Under the pieces are notes generated by a model. That model searched no databases and was not told the DNA's origin. It was given only the letters and a program-made list of their open reading frames with translations. A program made the position numbers and the translations under genes. Positions 1-12,000 of a stretch of DNA of 64,000 nucleotides are shown in pieces; position 1 is the first letter of the stretch, and every line of letters starts with the position of its first letter. Where the stretch lies: contig JAUJYZ010001264.1 in assembly GCA_033675265.1 (NCBI GenBank), positions 1-64,000 of the forward strand. The letters run 5' to 3'. Source of the DNA: Actinostola sp. cb2023. Taxonomy: Eukaryota; Cnidaria; Anthozoa; Actiniaria; Actinostolidae.

Positions 1-808
1 GACCTTCCTTTTTAAGTAGAACGACAGAATTCTTCTTGGCTATTCAGTACATTTGAAACTTTCGATGATCAAAACAGTTCATCCGGTGTTCAATGTCGAT
101 GGTGCATGTGGGTCGGGCTCGTAGATGCATGCGCGAATTTGTACGTATCATTCCTTCCCGACTTGTAATAGCACAGGAAGACTCAAGCGTCTTGTGATTT
201 ATTGTTGATCTGCCATCACATAAAAGAAGAAGCTTGTCAATACTTCTGTCTAAACACTATCAAAAGAGTAATTTAAAGTTGTTTTTCTTAATATATTTGT
301 TGGCAAAATTAAATTTAACAAAATACCGATAGACTGTCGTGGTGCCGGTCCTCTGGCACGGTTTGCGTCATCGAGGGTGTCAAAATTGCTGTGGAATCAC
401 GAGGCGTAGCGATAGATCTAGTGTTGAAGTCGATAACAAACATTCAGCTGAACAAAAACACAACACAAGGACACTTCTATTATATTATCGTTTTCAAATA
501 CTCCGCTGGAATTCCCATATTGCTAATAAAAAGGACCCTAAATCTATTGACACGCGAAGACGTTGTTTTTCCTCAACTGAACAATGTTCTTATAGCCTGT
601 TGCGGTTGTAAATGCTGTGTACATATATCCTCGCTTCAAGTAAAGGTGGAAGCCATTTTGAAATAAACATAGCGCGAGTAGCACAACCAATCAGGACACG
701 CGTAAGAATGAACATTGGCGATAGCAATCAGAAAACTATATATGTATCGTACTACGTCTGTGCTGGGGGTCCAAAACAAGGATTCTTGCGCTGATACGCG
801 AAACGGAC
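1..808. other. Unassigned non-repetitive DNA
   Basis: I recognise no gene, RNA or repeat here. The short open frames on both strands carry no recognisable domain or compositional sign of coding and overlap each other in different frames, as expected by chance in AT-rich DNA. Confidence 0.5.
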
Positions 809-1285
809 TTAAAGTGCTTATGAAGCTTATTTTTTTATTTTGAAAATCGATTACAATATGAAGTGAATAGTGGGATGTTTCCAGTGTTTTGTGATTTGAG
901 CTTCGCATTTGCGAGTTACTTGAAGGTTTGAAATCGTGATATGGTAATTCAGTGACGTCAAAGAGAGGCATCATTTATTATACAAAAGCGCCCCTTTGCA
1001 ATGACTGACATTTTTGAAAACTGGCAAAAAGTTATTCTACAACTTATATAAAAATGATGTTAAACTTTTTTTTCTATTCAGAAAAGAGCAATACTTGAAA
1101 AAATCTAAATAAGTTACAGCAAAAGCCTTCTTTGACGTCACCGAATTAGCATATCACGATTTCAAACCTTCATAACTCGCAAATGCGAAGCTCAAATCAC
1201 AAAATACTGAAACATTCCCACTATTCACTTATATGTAATCGTAGTTTTTCAAAATAAAAAAAATAAGCTTCATAAGCACTTTAAC
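809..1285. mobile_element. Long-armed inverted-repeat element (MITE-like)
   Basis: Two arms of about 161 bp (809-969 and 1125-1285) are imperfect reverse complements around a 155-bp centre. Outer ends read TTAAAGTGCTTATGAAG and CTTCATAAGCACTTTAA; inner ends read TGACGTCAAAGAGAGGC and GCCTTCTTTGACGTCA. No transposase frame is present, so this is a non-autonomous DNA transposon or fold-back element. An open frame on the minus strand at 636-974 merely reads through one arm. No clear target-site duplication was found, so the superfamily is not assigned. Confidence 0.75.
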
Positions 1286-1400
1286 CGTGGGTTGAGCTTG
1301 GATGTAAGCGCAGGCTTAATTCCTCTTCTGCTTTGCAAAGATTGAGTTTTGGAATGTTGCGACTGTGTGTATCAGCTGGGAACACAGATGCAGGTTCCCC

Positions 1401-1407
1401 TATAATG

Positions 1408-1479
<72 letters not shown>
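1401..1479. repeat. (AAT)n microsatellite
   Basis: Almost uninterrupted AAT/ATT trinucleotide tract with one phase break near 1440. It lies next to the 3' end of the Penelope-like fragment and makes spurious poly-Ile/poly-Tyr frames. Confidence 0.95.
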
Positions 1480-1529
1480 CATCTTATAAGTAATGATTGA
1501 GGAAACATTGAATAAGAAAACATCAGCGA

Positions 1530-1860
1530 TAATAAGTTTACGACGTTTCGACATCGTCAGATGTCATTATCAGTAATGTAAATGTCAGTGTCAATGCTTT
1601 CCTAAAGTAACGTTCGAAAATATGTACATGTATTAAGTTGACTACTAAGGTGAACAAGAATGTTAAACAAACAAAACTTGTGCCCTAATTGAGTCTGACT
1701 GGGTATTCAATTTGGTTTTAGTTTCTTTGATATAGAGCATTTCATATATCAAACAATCCAGCTTGTTCCTGTATTTCCGTAGAACTGTGAAGTGCTCATT
1801 TAGGTCCCTCGGGTCCAGATTGTGTTAGGGCCATGTGCTGACCAATAGCAGAGGTCTTGT
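1530..1860 (-). pseudogene. Penelope-like retroelement 3' fragment (GIY-YIG endonuclease C-terminus)
   Basis: On the minus strand the frame from about 1806 down to a stop at 1663-1665 encodes a segment with LNEHFTVLRKYRNKLDCLIY followed by EMLYIKETKTKLN and QSDSIRAQ. This resembles the C-terminal part of the GIY-YIG endonuclease domain of Penelope-like elements, where the Glu of an EM-hydrophobic-IK motif is conserved. Downstream on that strand (about 1580-1530) is the run CTGATAATGACATC then GATGTCGAAACGT, close to the sequence that typically ends such elements. Upstream coding sequence, including the reverse transcriptase, is absent; a frame break near 1806 separates a further short stretch. 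It is a dead, 5'-truncated copy. Seen: the peptide and 3' signature. Family assignment is from memory of these motifs. Confidence 0.6.
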
Positions 1861-1861
1861 T

Positions 1862-1892
1862 GATAGATAGATAGATAGATACAGATAGATAG
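1862..1892. repeat. (GATA)n microsatellite
   Basis: Short GATA tract with one interruption, at the upstream edge of the Penelope-like fragment. Confidence 0.9.
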
Positions 1893-2282
1893 TTTAGTTA
1901 TTAGTAAATACTATTGCAGCTGGATAGCTGAAATTGTGTAAAAACTTTACATGGGAAATTGCAATTGATAAAAAATACTATTGATAGACTTAATATACAA
2001 TTTAAAAGGATTCTAAACAATAATGCTAAAATATGCTAAAATATGCTACTATATAAATATAAATGGAAATGTAGCTATTGATATATAATTAGTTTCTGTT
2101 ATAATTTATTTACTGTTGATATATATATGAACTGTTCATCATTCTGTTTGTCCTTACATACAGGCACATCGAACTCACAGCCTTAACTTCTCAGATTAAC
2201 ATTGCATTGCATCGACGCGTTGGTGTAAGTGTCGGCATGTATGCAGCTATTTCAAAAAAACGTTTGAAAACAGAATACTGCC
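1893..2282. other. Unassigned AT-rich DNA
   Basis: AT-rich sequence with short local duplications (an AAATATGCTA-type repeat near 2023-2046). No gene recognised. Confidence 0.5.
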
Positions 2283-2488
2283 ATACTGAATAGTGCATTT
2301 CCAAGACCAAAGGGCATTGTGGGCTTCGTTATAATCAGCGATAAATTTGTTCGCCATATGGAGCTAGTATATTGTTTCTGATGGAATACACAAAAAATCA
2401 ATCAAATATTATTATTTATATTACTTTTGACAATATTACAAGAATCCCAAAATGCATTTCGGTCTTGGAATACACTATTATTCAGTAT
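2283..2488. mobile_element. Short inverted-repeat MITE, about 206 bp
   Basis: The left end (ATACTGAATAGTGCATTTCC, continuing to about 2325) and the right end (finishing ACTATTATTCAGTAT at 2488) are imperfect reverse complements of about 40 bp. The interior is AT-rich and non-coding. Size and structure fit a MITE; target duplication and superfamily are unclear. Confidence 0.65.
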
Positions 2489-3950
2489 CAACGTTGTTGT
2501 GGCTACTGTTGCTTAGCAACGAAGCCACTATGCCATCGAGTGTGTAAGTCCGTATAGTAATGGAACAATAGAATCTTCGGATAGAGTTCGGGGCCAATCA
2601 TATTATTATATTAGTCGAGCGGAATCGAGCGAGCGGATGTAGGCGGTCGACAATCGATCGACGTACGACTTCGACAATTCGGATTGTCGACATTCTATTG
2701 ATTGATGGAAACGTCGAAGCTACGTTTCGGAGTTTCCATGTGGTCGCCATTACTCCACTGACATACCAAAGACCAGTGACAAACAGGATGACGTCCATTG
2801 ACGAAGCGTTTTTGCCTTGCAGCGAAATAATTTTCATTTCAACGAATGGGAGGGTTCAAAGAGTTTTAACTGGGCAATACACTAACCCAAGACTAAACCA
2901 ATACACTAAACACGGCTGCCAGGAAGACTAGTAAAAAAAAAAAAAATCGTGTATGTGAATTCATTTCCTAAACTTTGGGCAATGTTCTTACATAAATAAA
3001 CAACGAAACATGAGCTGAGAGTGTCGACGAGTCGTTGACAACCAGTGAACATGAATAAACGATAAACAACGGAATGTACAGCTTGGGTAAGCAGCCGTGT
3101 CTGAGGGGAGAGAGCGTTGCGTGACGAACACTTGGCACGGCTGCGAAGGGAGACTATAGTTAACCAGATTGACAATAACTCCACTCAGTTTGAAGACCTT
3201 GTTAGACGATATTGGGGATTATTAGTTTGTTTTTAAAACTCTGAATTCGATCCAACATCACCCAACATTGTTTTCTGCAAGGGAGGGAGGTGGGACTCAG
3301 GTAAAAAAAATACCCTCGCCTCTACCCAAGAAAAAAAATTTAATGAGCGTAGCCGGTGCGTGGCTTATATATATGTTTATCCATGCTTTTCACCAACATC
3401 CTAAAAGATAGTGAGATTGTAGTACGATGCGGTTTTCACACTGATCTCAGTACACTTTAATAATAATAACAGTTTTATCTTGACTACTAGGACAAGGTCA
3501 ATCAAAACACCCTCTGCAGTTCTCTTTTTACTCCTATATTAATTAGGAGCATGTGATATTTAATATAATTCTGAACTTTATTTACTAACAGTAGCCACAT
3601 TCAGTCCTAGACTGCCTATTTTTTGAAATAGCAGCTGTAGCCAACATAACTCATATCACATGAGTCACATTTGTATAGATAAAACAACGTATTGTTGGTT
3701 GACCAACGGAAGGCTCTTTTCACGGACCTTAAGGTTCGTCCTCAAGTTTCGAGCTTGTGAATACTGGTTGTAATTTTTTTTTTTTTCAAATTTTGTTACC
3801 AAGATCCTTCAGCTGTCTTCTCACAGAATCCGCCGATTTTTGATCTTTAAAGGGCGCGCAAGACGATCGATACGAGTGGTGGTTTCGCCCGGCTCTTCAA
3901 CGGCTGTGGTCAACACGTTCAATAATATAATAGCAATATAACTGAATACT
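2489..3950. other. Unassigned DNA
   Basis: I see no gene here. Small open frames at 2598-2837, 2698-2931 and 2906-3184 overlap antisense to each other and show no recognisable domain. Short homopolymer runs occur (A-run at 2934-2946, T-run at 3775-3786). Confidence 0.45.
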
Positions 3951-4009
3951 AATAATAATAATACAATAATAATAATAACAATAGTAATAATAATAACAAT
4001 AATAATAAC

Positions 4010-4071
<62 letters not shown>

Positions 4072-4178
4072 CAATAATAATAAATAATAACAATAATAAT
4101 AATAATAATAATAATAAATAATAATAGCATAATAATAATAATAATAATAACAATAATAATAACAATAATAATAATAAC

Positions 4179-4220
<42 letters not shown>
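3951..4220. repeat. (AAT)n microsatellite with interruptions
   Basis: About 270 bp of AAT trinucleotides broken by sparse AAC and TAG variants, suggesting an old, partly decayed tract. It creates poly-Leu, poly-Ile and poly-Tyr frames on the minus strand that are not genes. Confidence 0.95.
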
Positions 4221-5227
4221 TTTATTTCTTAAAGAACGCATATATCATGCACTAGGTCTCATATCAGTAGGCCCTCCCTTTGTTAGTTTTCCCATAACGG
4301 TGCCTGGAGGACACTCTCAAGTTCTCTCCGGATTATTACTGGGCGCCAGTGCCGTTATCCCGGGATATCCATTCTATCTGTAGGTTTTTGGAGTGTTTTT
4401 TTTGACATCACAACACTTCCCTTTCCTCGCTTTTATCGCTTTTCTCACTTTTGTCTCATTAACCTCGCACGCACTGTGCGTTACGGTTTTTAGTAGTCCT
4501 ACTTTTCTCCACGCTCGGGGATGACGGTCAATTTGCATTTTCTTTTATGACATAATTACTCCCCGATTCGGCATGCAGTGTCAGTTTTTAGGGATTCAGC
4601 TGCTAGTGTTGTTTATCACCCATTCACGATTATTGCCCCTTAATTCCCTTGTCTTTCTTAGGGCGGCCACCTCTTGGAATTTCTACAGCGTTTTTTTGCA
4701 ACAACATACTATATGATTGCCGAGTTGTCTCTTTCTACCTGTCGTAATGGCCAGGGTCACGTGATATAATTAAGCCATGTTCTTGACAATGTTGACGCAT
4801 GATTTCATGACTTGCATGTTTTCATTAAGCGTCTTATTATTATGATTGCGTCCCTTGGGTTGAGATTGTATTGTTATATGGATCCGTACTCTATCTTATT
4901 TATAGATCGCTGACGTACGTTGTGGGAAGCGACTCCAGCCCCAAGAGGGTAAGGAGAAAAACAAACACGTCGAAGCCCTCTTTTTAGGCCTTTCCATGGC
5001 AGAAGACTTGGTGCATTCTGTCCGACAACGGAATACTCAGCGCAACTTTCGGTTCAGCTGGTTCTGGCCATCTGACCTTCTCCGTCTCCACATCTGAGCC
5101 TTTATATGTGGAATTCTAAAAACTCATTAATAATTCATGAGCTATTATGCCAATGGGAGCTGACCATTTGGTCAGGTGCATGGACCCTTTATACCGCCAT
5201 ACAGACCTGGCAGGTTTTTAGTTATAG
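4221..5227. other. Unassigned DNA
   Basis: No open frame of useful length and no repeat recognised. The segment just before the fold-back at 5228 shows weak further inverted similarity to sequence after it (about 5184-5225 against 5341-5388), so the palindromic element may be larger than annotated. Confidence 0.4.
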
Positions 5228-5337
5228 ACTGATCAATAAAACATGAGTGTTTCTATCACTTTTAGTATAACACTCATGCATAAACATGAGTGTTATAACT
5301 AAAAAGTGATAGAACACTCATGTGTTCATTAATCAGT
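5228..5337. repeat. Fold-back palindrome with CATGAGTGTT cores
   Basis: Arms of about 51 bp (5228-5279 and 5286-5337) are near-perfect reverse complements with a 6-bp centre. Each arm carries both CATGAGTGTT and AACACTCATG, so the element contains palindromes within a palindrome. No coding capacity. It may be a fold-back transposon or a cruciform-prone relic. It shares its core with the 77-bp satellite starting 25 kb away. Confidence 0.8.
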
Positions 5338-6020
5338 TCTACCAAACTGACTACTTGAAACACAGGCCTGTATGCAAAGGTCTCAGTTTTTAGTATCGCT
5401 ATCACTGACCTTCACATAGGTAATTTTGGAATGTAATATTACTAGGGTTCCTACTGACACCTAAATGTGGGGCGAATTGTGGGTGTTCAGTGCGCATGAT
5501 CGCAGTATCACAGACATCTCTTACCTACGAAATTTGTGATTTTCTTTAAACCTTTTTCCATCGGAAATTATTAAATATCAGTTTAACTGAATGTTGGGTT
5601 TTAGTTCGCCTCGTATCTATATCCACCGATACAACACGGCCTCTCGTTTTCTAAACTTCACATAATATGTGGTGCATTGAATTCGATCGTGGCGCTAGCC
5701 AACTCTATTTGCTTAAAGTAACGTGTTAAGAGATGTCCGTATTGTTAGGGGACCCCTTAGTCGGCGCGTAGGCAAGCATGACAGTCAGGATCGGTTCTTC
5801 TGGTTTATTACAAGTTCCACATAAAATACAATGTTAAGTCACTCCGACGCTGCTTCTAGATAAACTACACTGTTCCTAATCAATGAATTCCTTTTATAAT
5901 GTTTAGCCAGACACAACGGGACGAGTGTTTTCGTTAGCTCAATCAGTTGGGACGGCGCTTTTCCCTTTTCCAGACGTGATTGGTTGATGTTGAATGATAA
6001 ACATGCCAATCTTACAAAAT
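5338..6020. other. Unassigned left flank of the 71-bp satellite
   Basis: Non-repetitive sequence leading into the satellite. No gene recognised; an open frame at 5839-6114 on the minus strand runs from this flank into satellite monomers and is spurious. Confidence 0.45.
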
Positions 6021-9000
6021 ACCTGGCACTGTAGGTAGTACAACCAGTAGGTTTATGTAGGCCATGTAATGTTGTACTATAATATCGAACTAAGACCTGC
6101 TGTAGGTAGTACAACCAGTAGGTTTGTGTAAGCCATGTAATGTTGTCCTATAATATCGGACTAAGACCTGGCACTGTAGGTAGTACAACCAGTAGGTTTA
6201 TGTAGGCCATGTAATGTTGTACTATAATATCGAACTAAGACCTGCTGTAGGTAGTACAACCAGTAGGTTTGTGTAAGCCATGTAATGTTGTACTATAATA
6301 TCGGACTAAGACCTGCTGTAGGTAGTACAACCAGTAGGTTTATGTGTAAGCCATGTAATGTTGTACTATAATATCGGACTAAGACCTGCTGTAGGTAGTA
6401 CAACCAGTAGGTTTATGTAAGCCATGTAATGTTGTACTATATAATATCGGACTAAGACCTGCTGTAGGTAGTACAACCAGTAGGTTTATGTAAGCCATGT
6501 AATGTTGTACTATAATATCGAACTAAGACCTGCTGTAGGTAGTACAACTAGTAGGTTTGTGTAAGCCATGTAATGTTGTACTATAATATCGGACTAAGAC
6601 CTGGCACTGTAGGTAGTACAACCAGTAGGTTTATGTAAGCCATGTAATGTTGTACTATAATATCGAACTAAGACCTGCTGTAGGTAGTACAACCAGTAGG
6701 TTTGTGTAAGCCATGTAATGTTGTACTATAATATCGGACTAAGACCTGCTGTAGGTAGTACAACCAGTAGGTTTATGTAAGCCATGTAATGTTGTACTAT
6801 AATATCGGACTAAGACCTGCTGTAGGTAGTACAACCAGTAGGTTTATGTAAGCCATGTAATGTTGTACTATAATATCGGACTAAGACCTGCTGTAGGTAG
6901 TACAACCAGTAGGTTTGTGTAAGCCATGTAATGTTGTACTATAATATCGGACTAAGACCTGCTGTAGGTAGTACAACCAGTAGGTTTATGTAAGCCATGT
7001 AATGTTGTACTATAATATCGGACTAAGACCTGCTGTAGGTAGTACAACCAGTAGGTTTATGTAAGCCATGTAATGTTGTACTATAATATCGGACTAAGAC
7101 CTGCTGTAGGTAGTACAACCAGTAGGTTTGTGTAAGCCATGTAATGTTGTACTATAATATCGGACTAAGACCTGCTGTAGGTAGTACAACCAGTAGGTTT
7201 ATGTAAGCCATGTAATGTTGTACTATAATATCGGACTAAGACCTGCTGTAGGTAGTACAACCAGTAGGTTTATGTAAGCCATGTAATGTTGTACTATAAT
7301 ATCGAACTAAGACCTGCTGTAGGTAGTACAACTAGTAGGTTTGTGTAAGCCATGTAATGTTGTACTATAATATCGGCTAAGACCTGGCACTGTAGGTAGT
7401 ACAACCAGTAGGTTTATGTAGGCCATGTAATGTTGTACTATAATATCGAACTAAGACCTGCTGTAGGTAGTACAACTAGTAGGTTTGTGTAAGCCATGTA
7501 ATGTTGTACTATAATATCGGACTAAGACCTGGCACTGTAGGTAGTACAACCAGTAGGTTTATGTAGGCCATGTAATGTTGTACTATAATATCGGACTAAG
7601 ACCTGCTGTAGGTAGTACAACCAGTAGGTTTATGTAAGCCATGTAATGTTGTACTATAATATCGGACTAAGACCTGCTGTAGGTAGTACAACCAGTAGGT
7701 TTATGTAAGCCATGTAATGTTGTACTATAATATCGAACTAAGACCTGCTGTAGGTAGTACAACCAGTAGGTTTATGTAAGCCATGTAATGTTGTACTATA
7801 ATATCGAACTAAGACCTGCTGTAGGTAGTACAACTAGTAGGTTTGTGTAAGCCATGTAATGTTGTACTATAATATCGGACTAAGACCTGGCACTGTAGGT
7901 AGTACAACCAGTAGGTTTATGTAGGCCATGTAATGTTGTACTATAATATCGAACTAAGACCTGCTGTAGGTAGTACAACCAGTAGGTTTATGTAAGCCAT
8001 GTAATGTTGTACTATAATATCGGACTAAGACCTGCTGTAGGTAGTACAACCAGTAGGTTTATGTAAGCCATGTAATGTTGTACTATAATATCGAACTAAG
8101 ACCTGCTGTAGGTAGTACAACCAGTAGGTTTGTGTAAGCCATGTAATGTTGTACTATAATATCGGACTAAGACCTGCTGTAGGTAGTACAACCAGTAGGT
8201 TTATGTAAGCCATGTAATGTTGTACTATAATATCGGACTAAGACCTGCTGTAGGTAGTACAACCAGTAGGTTTATGTAAGCCATGTAATGTTGTACTATA
8301 ATATCGAACTAAGACCTGCTGTAGGTAGTACAACTAGTAGGTTTGTGTAAGCCATGTAATGTTGTACTATAATATCGGACTAAGACCTGGCACTGTAGGT
8401 AGTACAACCAGTAGGTTTATGTAGGCCATGTAATGTTGTACTATAATATCGAACTAAGACCTGCTGTAGGTAGTACAACCAGTAGGTTTGTGTAAGCCAT
8501 GTAATGTTGTACTATAATATCGGACTAAGACCTGCACTGTAGGTAGTACAACCAGTAGGTTTATGTAAGCCATGTAATGTTGTACTATAATATATCGAAC
8601 TAAGACCTGCTGTAGGTAGTACAACCAGTAGGTTTGTGTAAGCCATGTAATGTTGTACTATAATATCGGACTAAGACCTGGCACTGTAGGTAGTACAACC
8701 AGTAGGTTTATGTAGGCCATGTAATGTTGTACTATAATATCGGAACTAAGACCTGCTGTAGGTAGTACAACCAGTAGGTTTATGTAAGCCATGTAATGTT
8801 GTACTATAATATCGGACTAAGACCTGCTGTAGGTAGTACAACCAGTAGGTTTATGTAAGCCATGTAATGTTGTACTATAATATCGAACTAAGACCTGCTG
8901 TAGGTAGTACAACTAGTAGGTTTGTGTAAGCCATGTAATGTTGTACTATAATATCGGACTAAGACCTGCTGTAGGTAGTACAACCAGTAGGTTTATGTAA

Positions 9001-12000
9001 GCCATGTAATGTTGTACTATAATATCGAACTAAGACCTGCTGTAGGTAGTACAACCAGTAGGTTTATGTAAGCCATGTAATGTTGTACTATAATATCGGA
9101 ACTAAGACCTGCTGTAGGTAGTACAACCAGTAGGTTTGTGTAAGCCATGTAATGTTGTACTATAATATCGAACTAAGACCTGCTGTAGGTAGTACAACCA
9201 GTAGGTTTATGTAAGCCATGTAATGTTGTACTATAATATCGGACTAAGACCTGCTGTAGGTAGTACAACCAGTAGGTTTATGTAAGCCATGTAATGTTGT
9301 ACTATAATATCGAACTAAGACCTGCTGTAGGTAGTACAACCAGTAGGTTTGTGTAAGCCATGTAATGTTGTACTATAATATCGAACTAAGACCTGCTGTA
9401 GGTAGTACAACTAGTAGGTTTGTGTAAGCCATGTAATGTTGTACTATAATATCGGACTAAGACCTGCTGTAGGTAGTACAACCAGTAGGTTTATGTAAGC
9501 CATGTAATGTTGTACTATAATATCGAACTAAGACCTGCTGTAGGTAGTACAACCAGTAGGTTTATGTAAGCCATGTAATGTTGTACTATAATATCGGACT
9601 AAGACCTGCTGTAGGTAGTACAACCAGTAGGTTTATGTAAGCCATGTAATGTTGTACTATAATATCGGACTAAGACCTGCTGTAGGTAGTACAACCAGTA
9701 GGTTTATGTAAGCCATGTAATGTTGTACTATAATATCGGACTAAGACCTGCTGTAGGTAGTACAACCAGTAGGTTTATGTAAGCCATGTAATGTTGTACT
9801 ATAATATCGAACTAAGACCTGCTGTAGGTAGTACAACTAGTAGGTTTGTGTAAGCCATGTAATGTTGTACTATAATATCGGACTAAGACCTGCTGTAGGT
9901 AGTACAACCAGTAGGTTTATGTAAGCCATGTAATGTTGTACTATAATATCGAACTAAGACCTGCTGTAGGTAGTACAACCAGTAGGTTTGTGTAAGCCAT
10001 GTAATGTTGTACTATAATATCGGACTAAGACCTGCTGTAGGTAGTACAACCAGTAGGTTTATGTAAGCCATGTAATGTTGTACTATAATATCGAACTAAG
10101 ACCTGCTGTAGGTAGTACAACCAGTAGGTTTGTGTAAGCCATGTAATGTTGTACTATAATATCGGACTAAGACCTGCTGTAGGTAGTACAACCAGTAGGT
10201 TTATGTAGGCCATGTAATGTTGTACTATAATATCGAACTAAGACCTGCTGTAGGTAGTACAACCAGTAGGTTTATGTAAGCCATGTAATGTTGTACTATA
10301 ATATCGGACTAAGACCTGCTGTAGGTAGTACAACCAGTAGGTTTATGTAAGCCATGTAATGTTGTACTATAATATCGGACTAAACTAAGACCTGCTGTAG
10401 GTAGTACAACCAGTAGGTTTATGTAAGCCATGTAATGTTGTACTATAATATCGAACTAAGACCTGCTGTAGGTAGTACAACCAGTAGGTTTGTGTGTAAG
10501 CCATGTAATGTTGTACTATAATATCGGACTAAGACCTGCTGTAGGTAGTACAACCAGTAGGTTTATGTAAGCCATGTAATGTTGTACTATAATATCGAAC
10601 TAAGACCTGCTGTAGGTAGTACAACCAGTAGGTTTGTGTAAGCCATGTAATGTTGTACTATAATATAATATCGGACTAAGACCTGGCACTGTAGGTAGTA
10701 CAACCAGTAGGTTTATGTAGGCCATGTAATGTTGTACTATAATATCGAACTAAGACCTGCTGTAGGTAGTACAACTAGTAGGTTTGTGTAAGCCATGTAA
10801 TGTTGTACTATAATATCGGACTAAGACCTGGCACTGTAGGTAGTACAACCAGTAGGTTTATGTAGGCCATGTAATGTTGTACTATAATATCGAACTAAGA
10901 CCTGCTGTAGGTAGTACAACCAGTAGGTTTATGTAAGCCATGTAATGTTGTACTATAATATCGGACTAAGACCTGCTGTAGGTAGTACAACCAGTAGGTT
11001 TATGTAAGCCATGTAATGTTGTACTATAATATCGGACTAAGACCTGCTGTAGGTAGTACAACCAGTAGGTTTATGTAAGCCATGTAATGTTGTACTATAA
11101 TATCGGACTAAGACCTGACCTGTAGGTAGTACAACCAGTAGGTTTATGTAAGCCATGTAATGTTGTACTATAATATCGGACTAAGACCTGCTGTAGGTAG
11201 TACAACCAGTAGGTTTATGTAAGCCATGTAATGTTGTACTATAATATCGAACTAAGACCTGCTGTAGGTAGTACAACTAGTAGGTTTGTGTAAGCCATGT
11301 AATGTTGTACTATAATATCGGACTAAGACCTGGCACTGTAGGTAGTACAACCAGTAGGTTTATGTAGTAAGCCATGTAATGTTGTACTATAATATCGAAC
11401 TAAGACCTGCTGTAGGTAGTACAACCAGTAGGTTTGTGTAAGCCATGTAATGTTGTACTATAATATCGGACTAAGACCTGCTGTAGGTAGTACAACCAGT
11501 AGGTTTATGTAAGCCATGTAATGTTGTACTATAATATCGGACTAAGACCTGCTGTAGGTAGTACAACCAGTAGGTTTATGTAAGCCATGTAATGTTGTAC
11601 TATAATATCGGACTAAGACCTGCTGTAGGTAGTACAACCAGTAGGTTTATGTAAGCCATGTAATGTTGTACTATAATATCGAACTAAGACCTGCTGTAGG
11701 TAGTACAACTAGTAGGTTTGTGTAAGCCATGTAATGTTGTACTATAATATCGGACTAAGACCTGGCACTGTAGGTAGTACAACCAGTAGGTTTATGTAGG
11801 CCATGTAATGTTGTACTATAATATCGAACTAAGACCTGCTGTAGGTAGTACAACCAGTAGGTTTATGTAAGCCATGTAATGTTGTACTATAATATCGGAC
11901 TAAGACCTGCTGTAGGTAGTACAACCAGTAGGTTTATGTAAGCCATGTAATGTTGTACTATAATATCGGACTAAGACCTGCTGTAGGTAGTACAACCAGT

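Noticed and set aside
3821..4241. Poly-Leu/Ile/Tyr frames (also 1372-1554 and 29289-29640)
   Set aside because: They are translations of AAT/ATT microsatellites.
5930..5960. tRNA A-box-like TAGCTCAATCAGTTGGGAC in the satellite flank
   Set aside because: No B box or foldable tRNA follows; probably chance.
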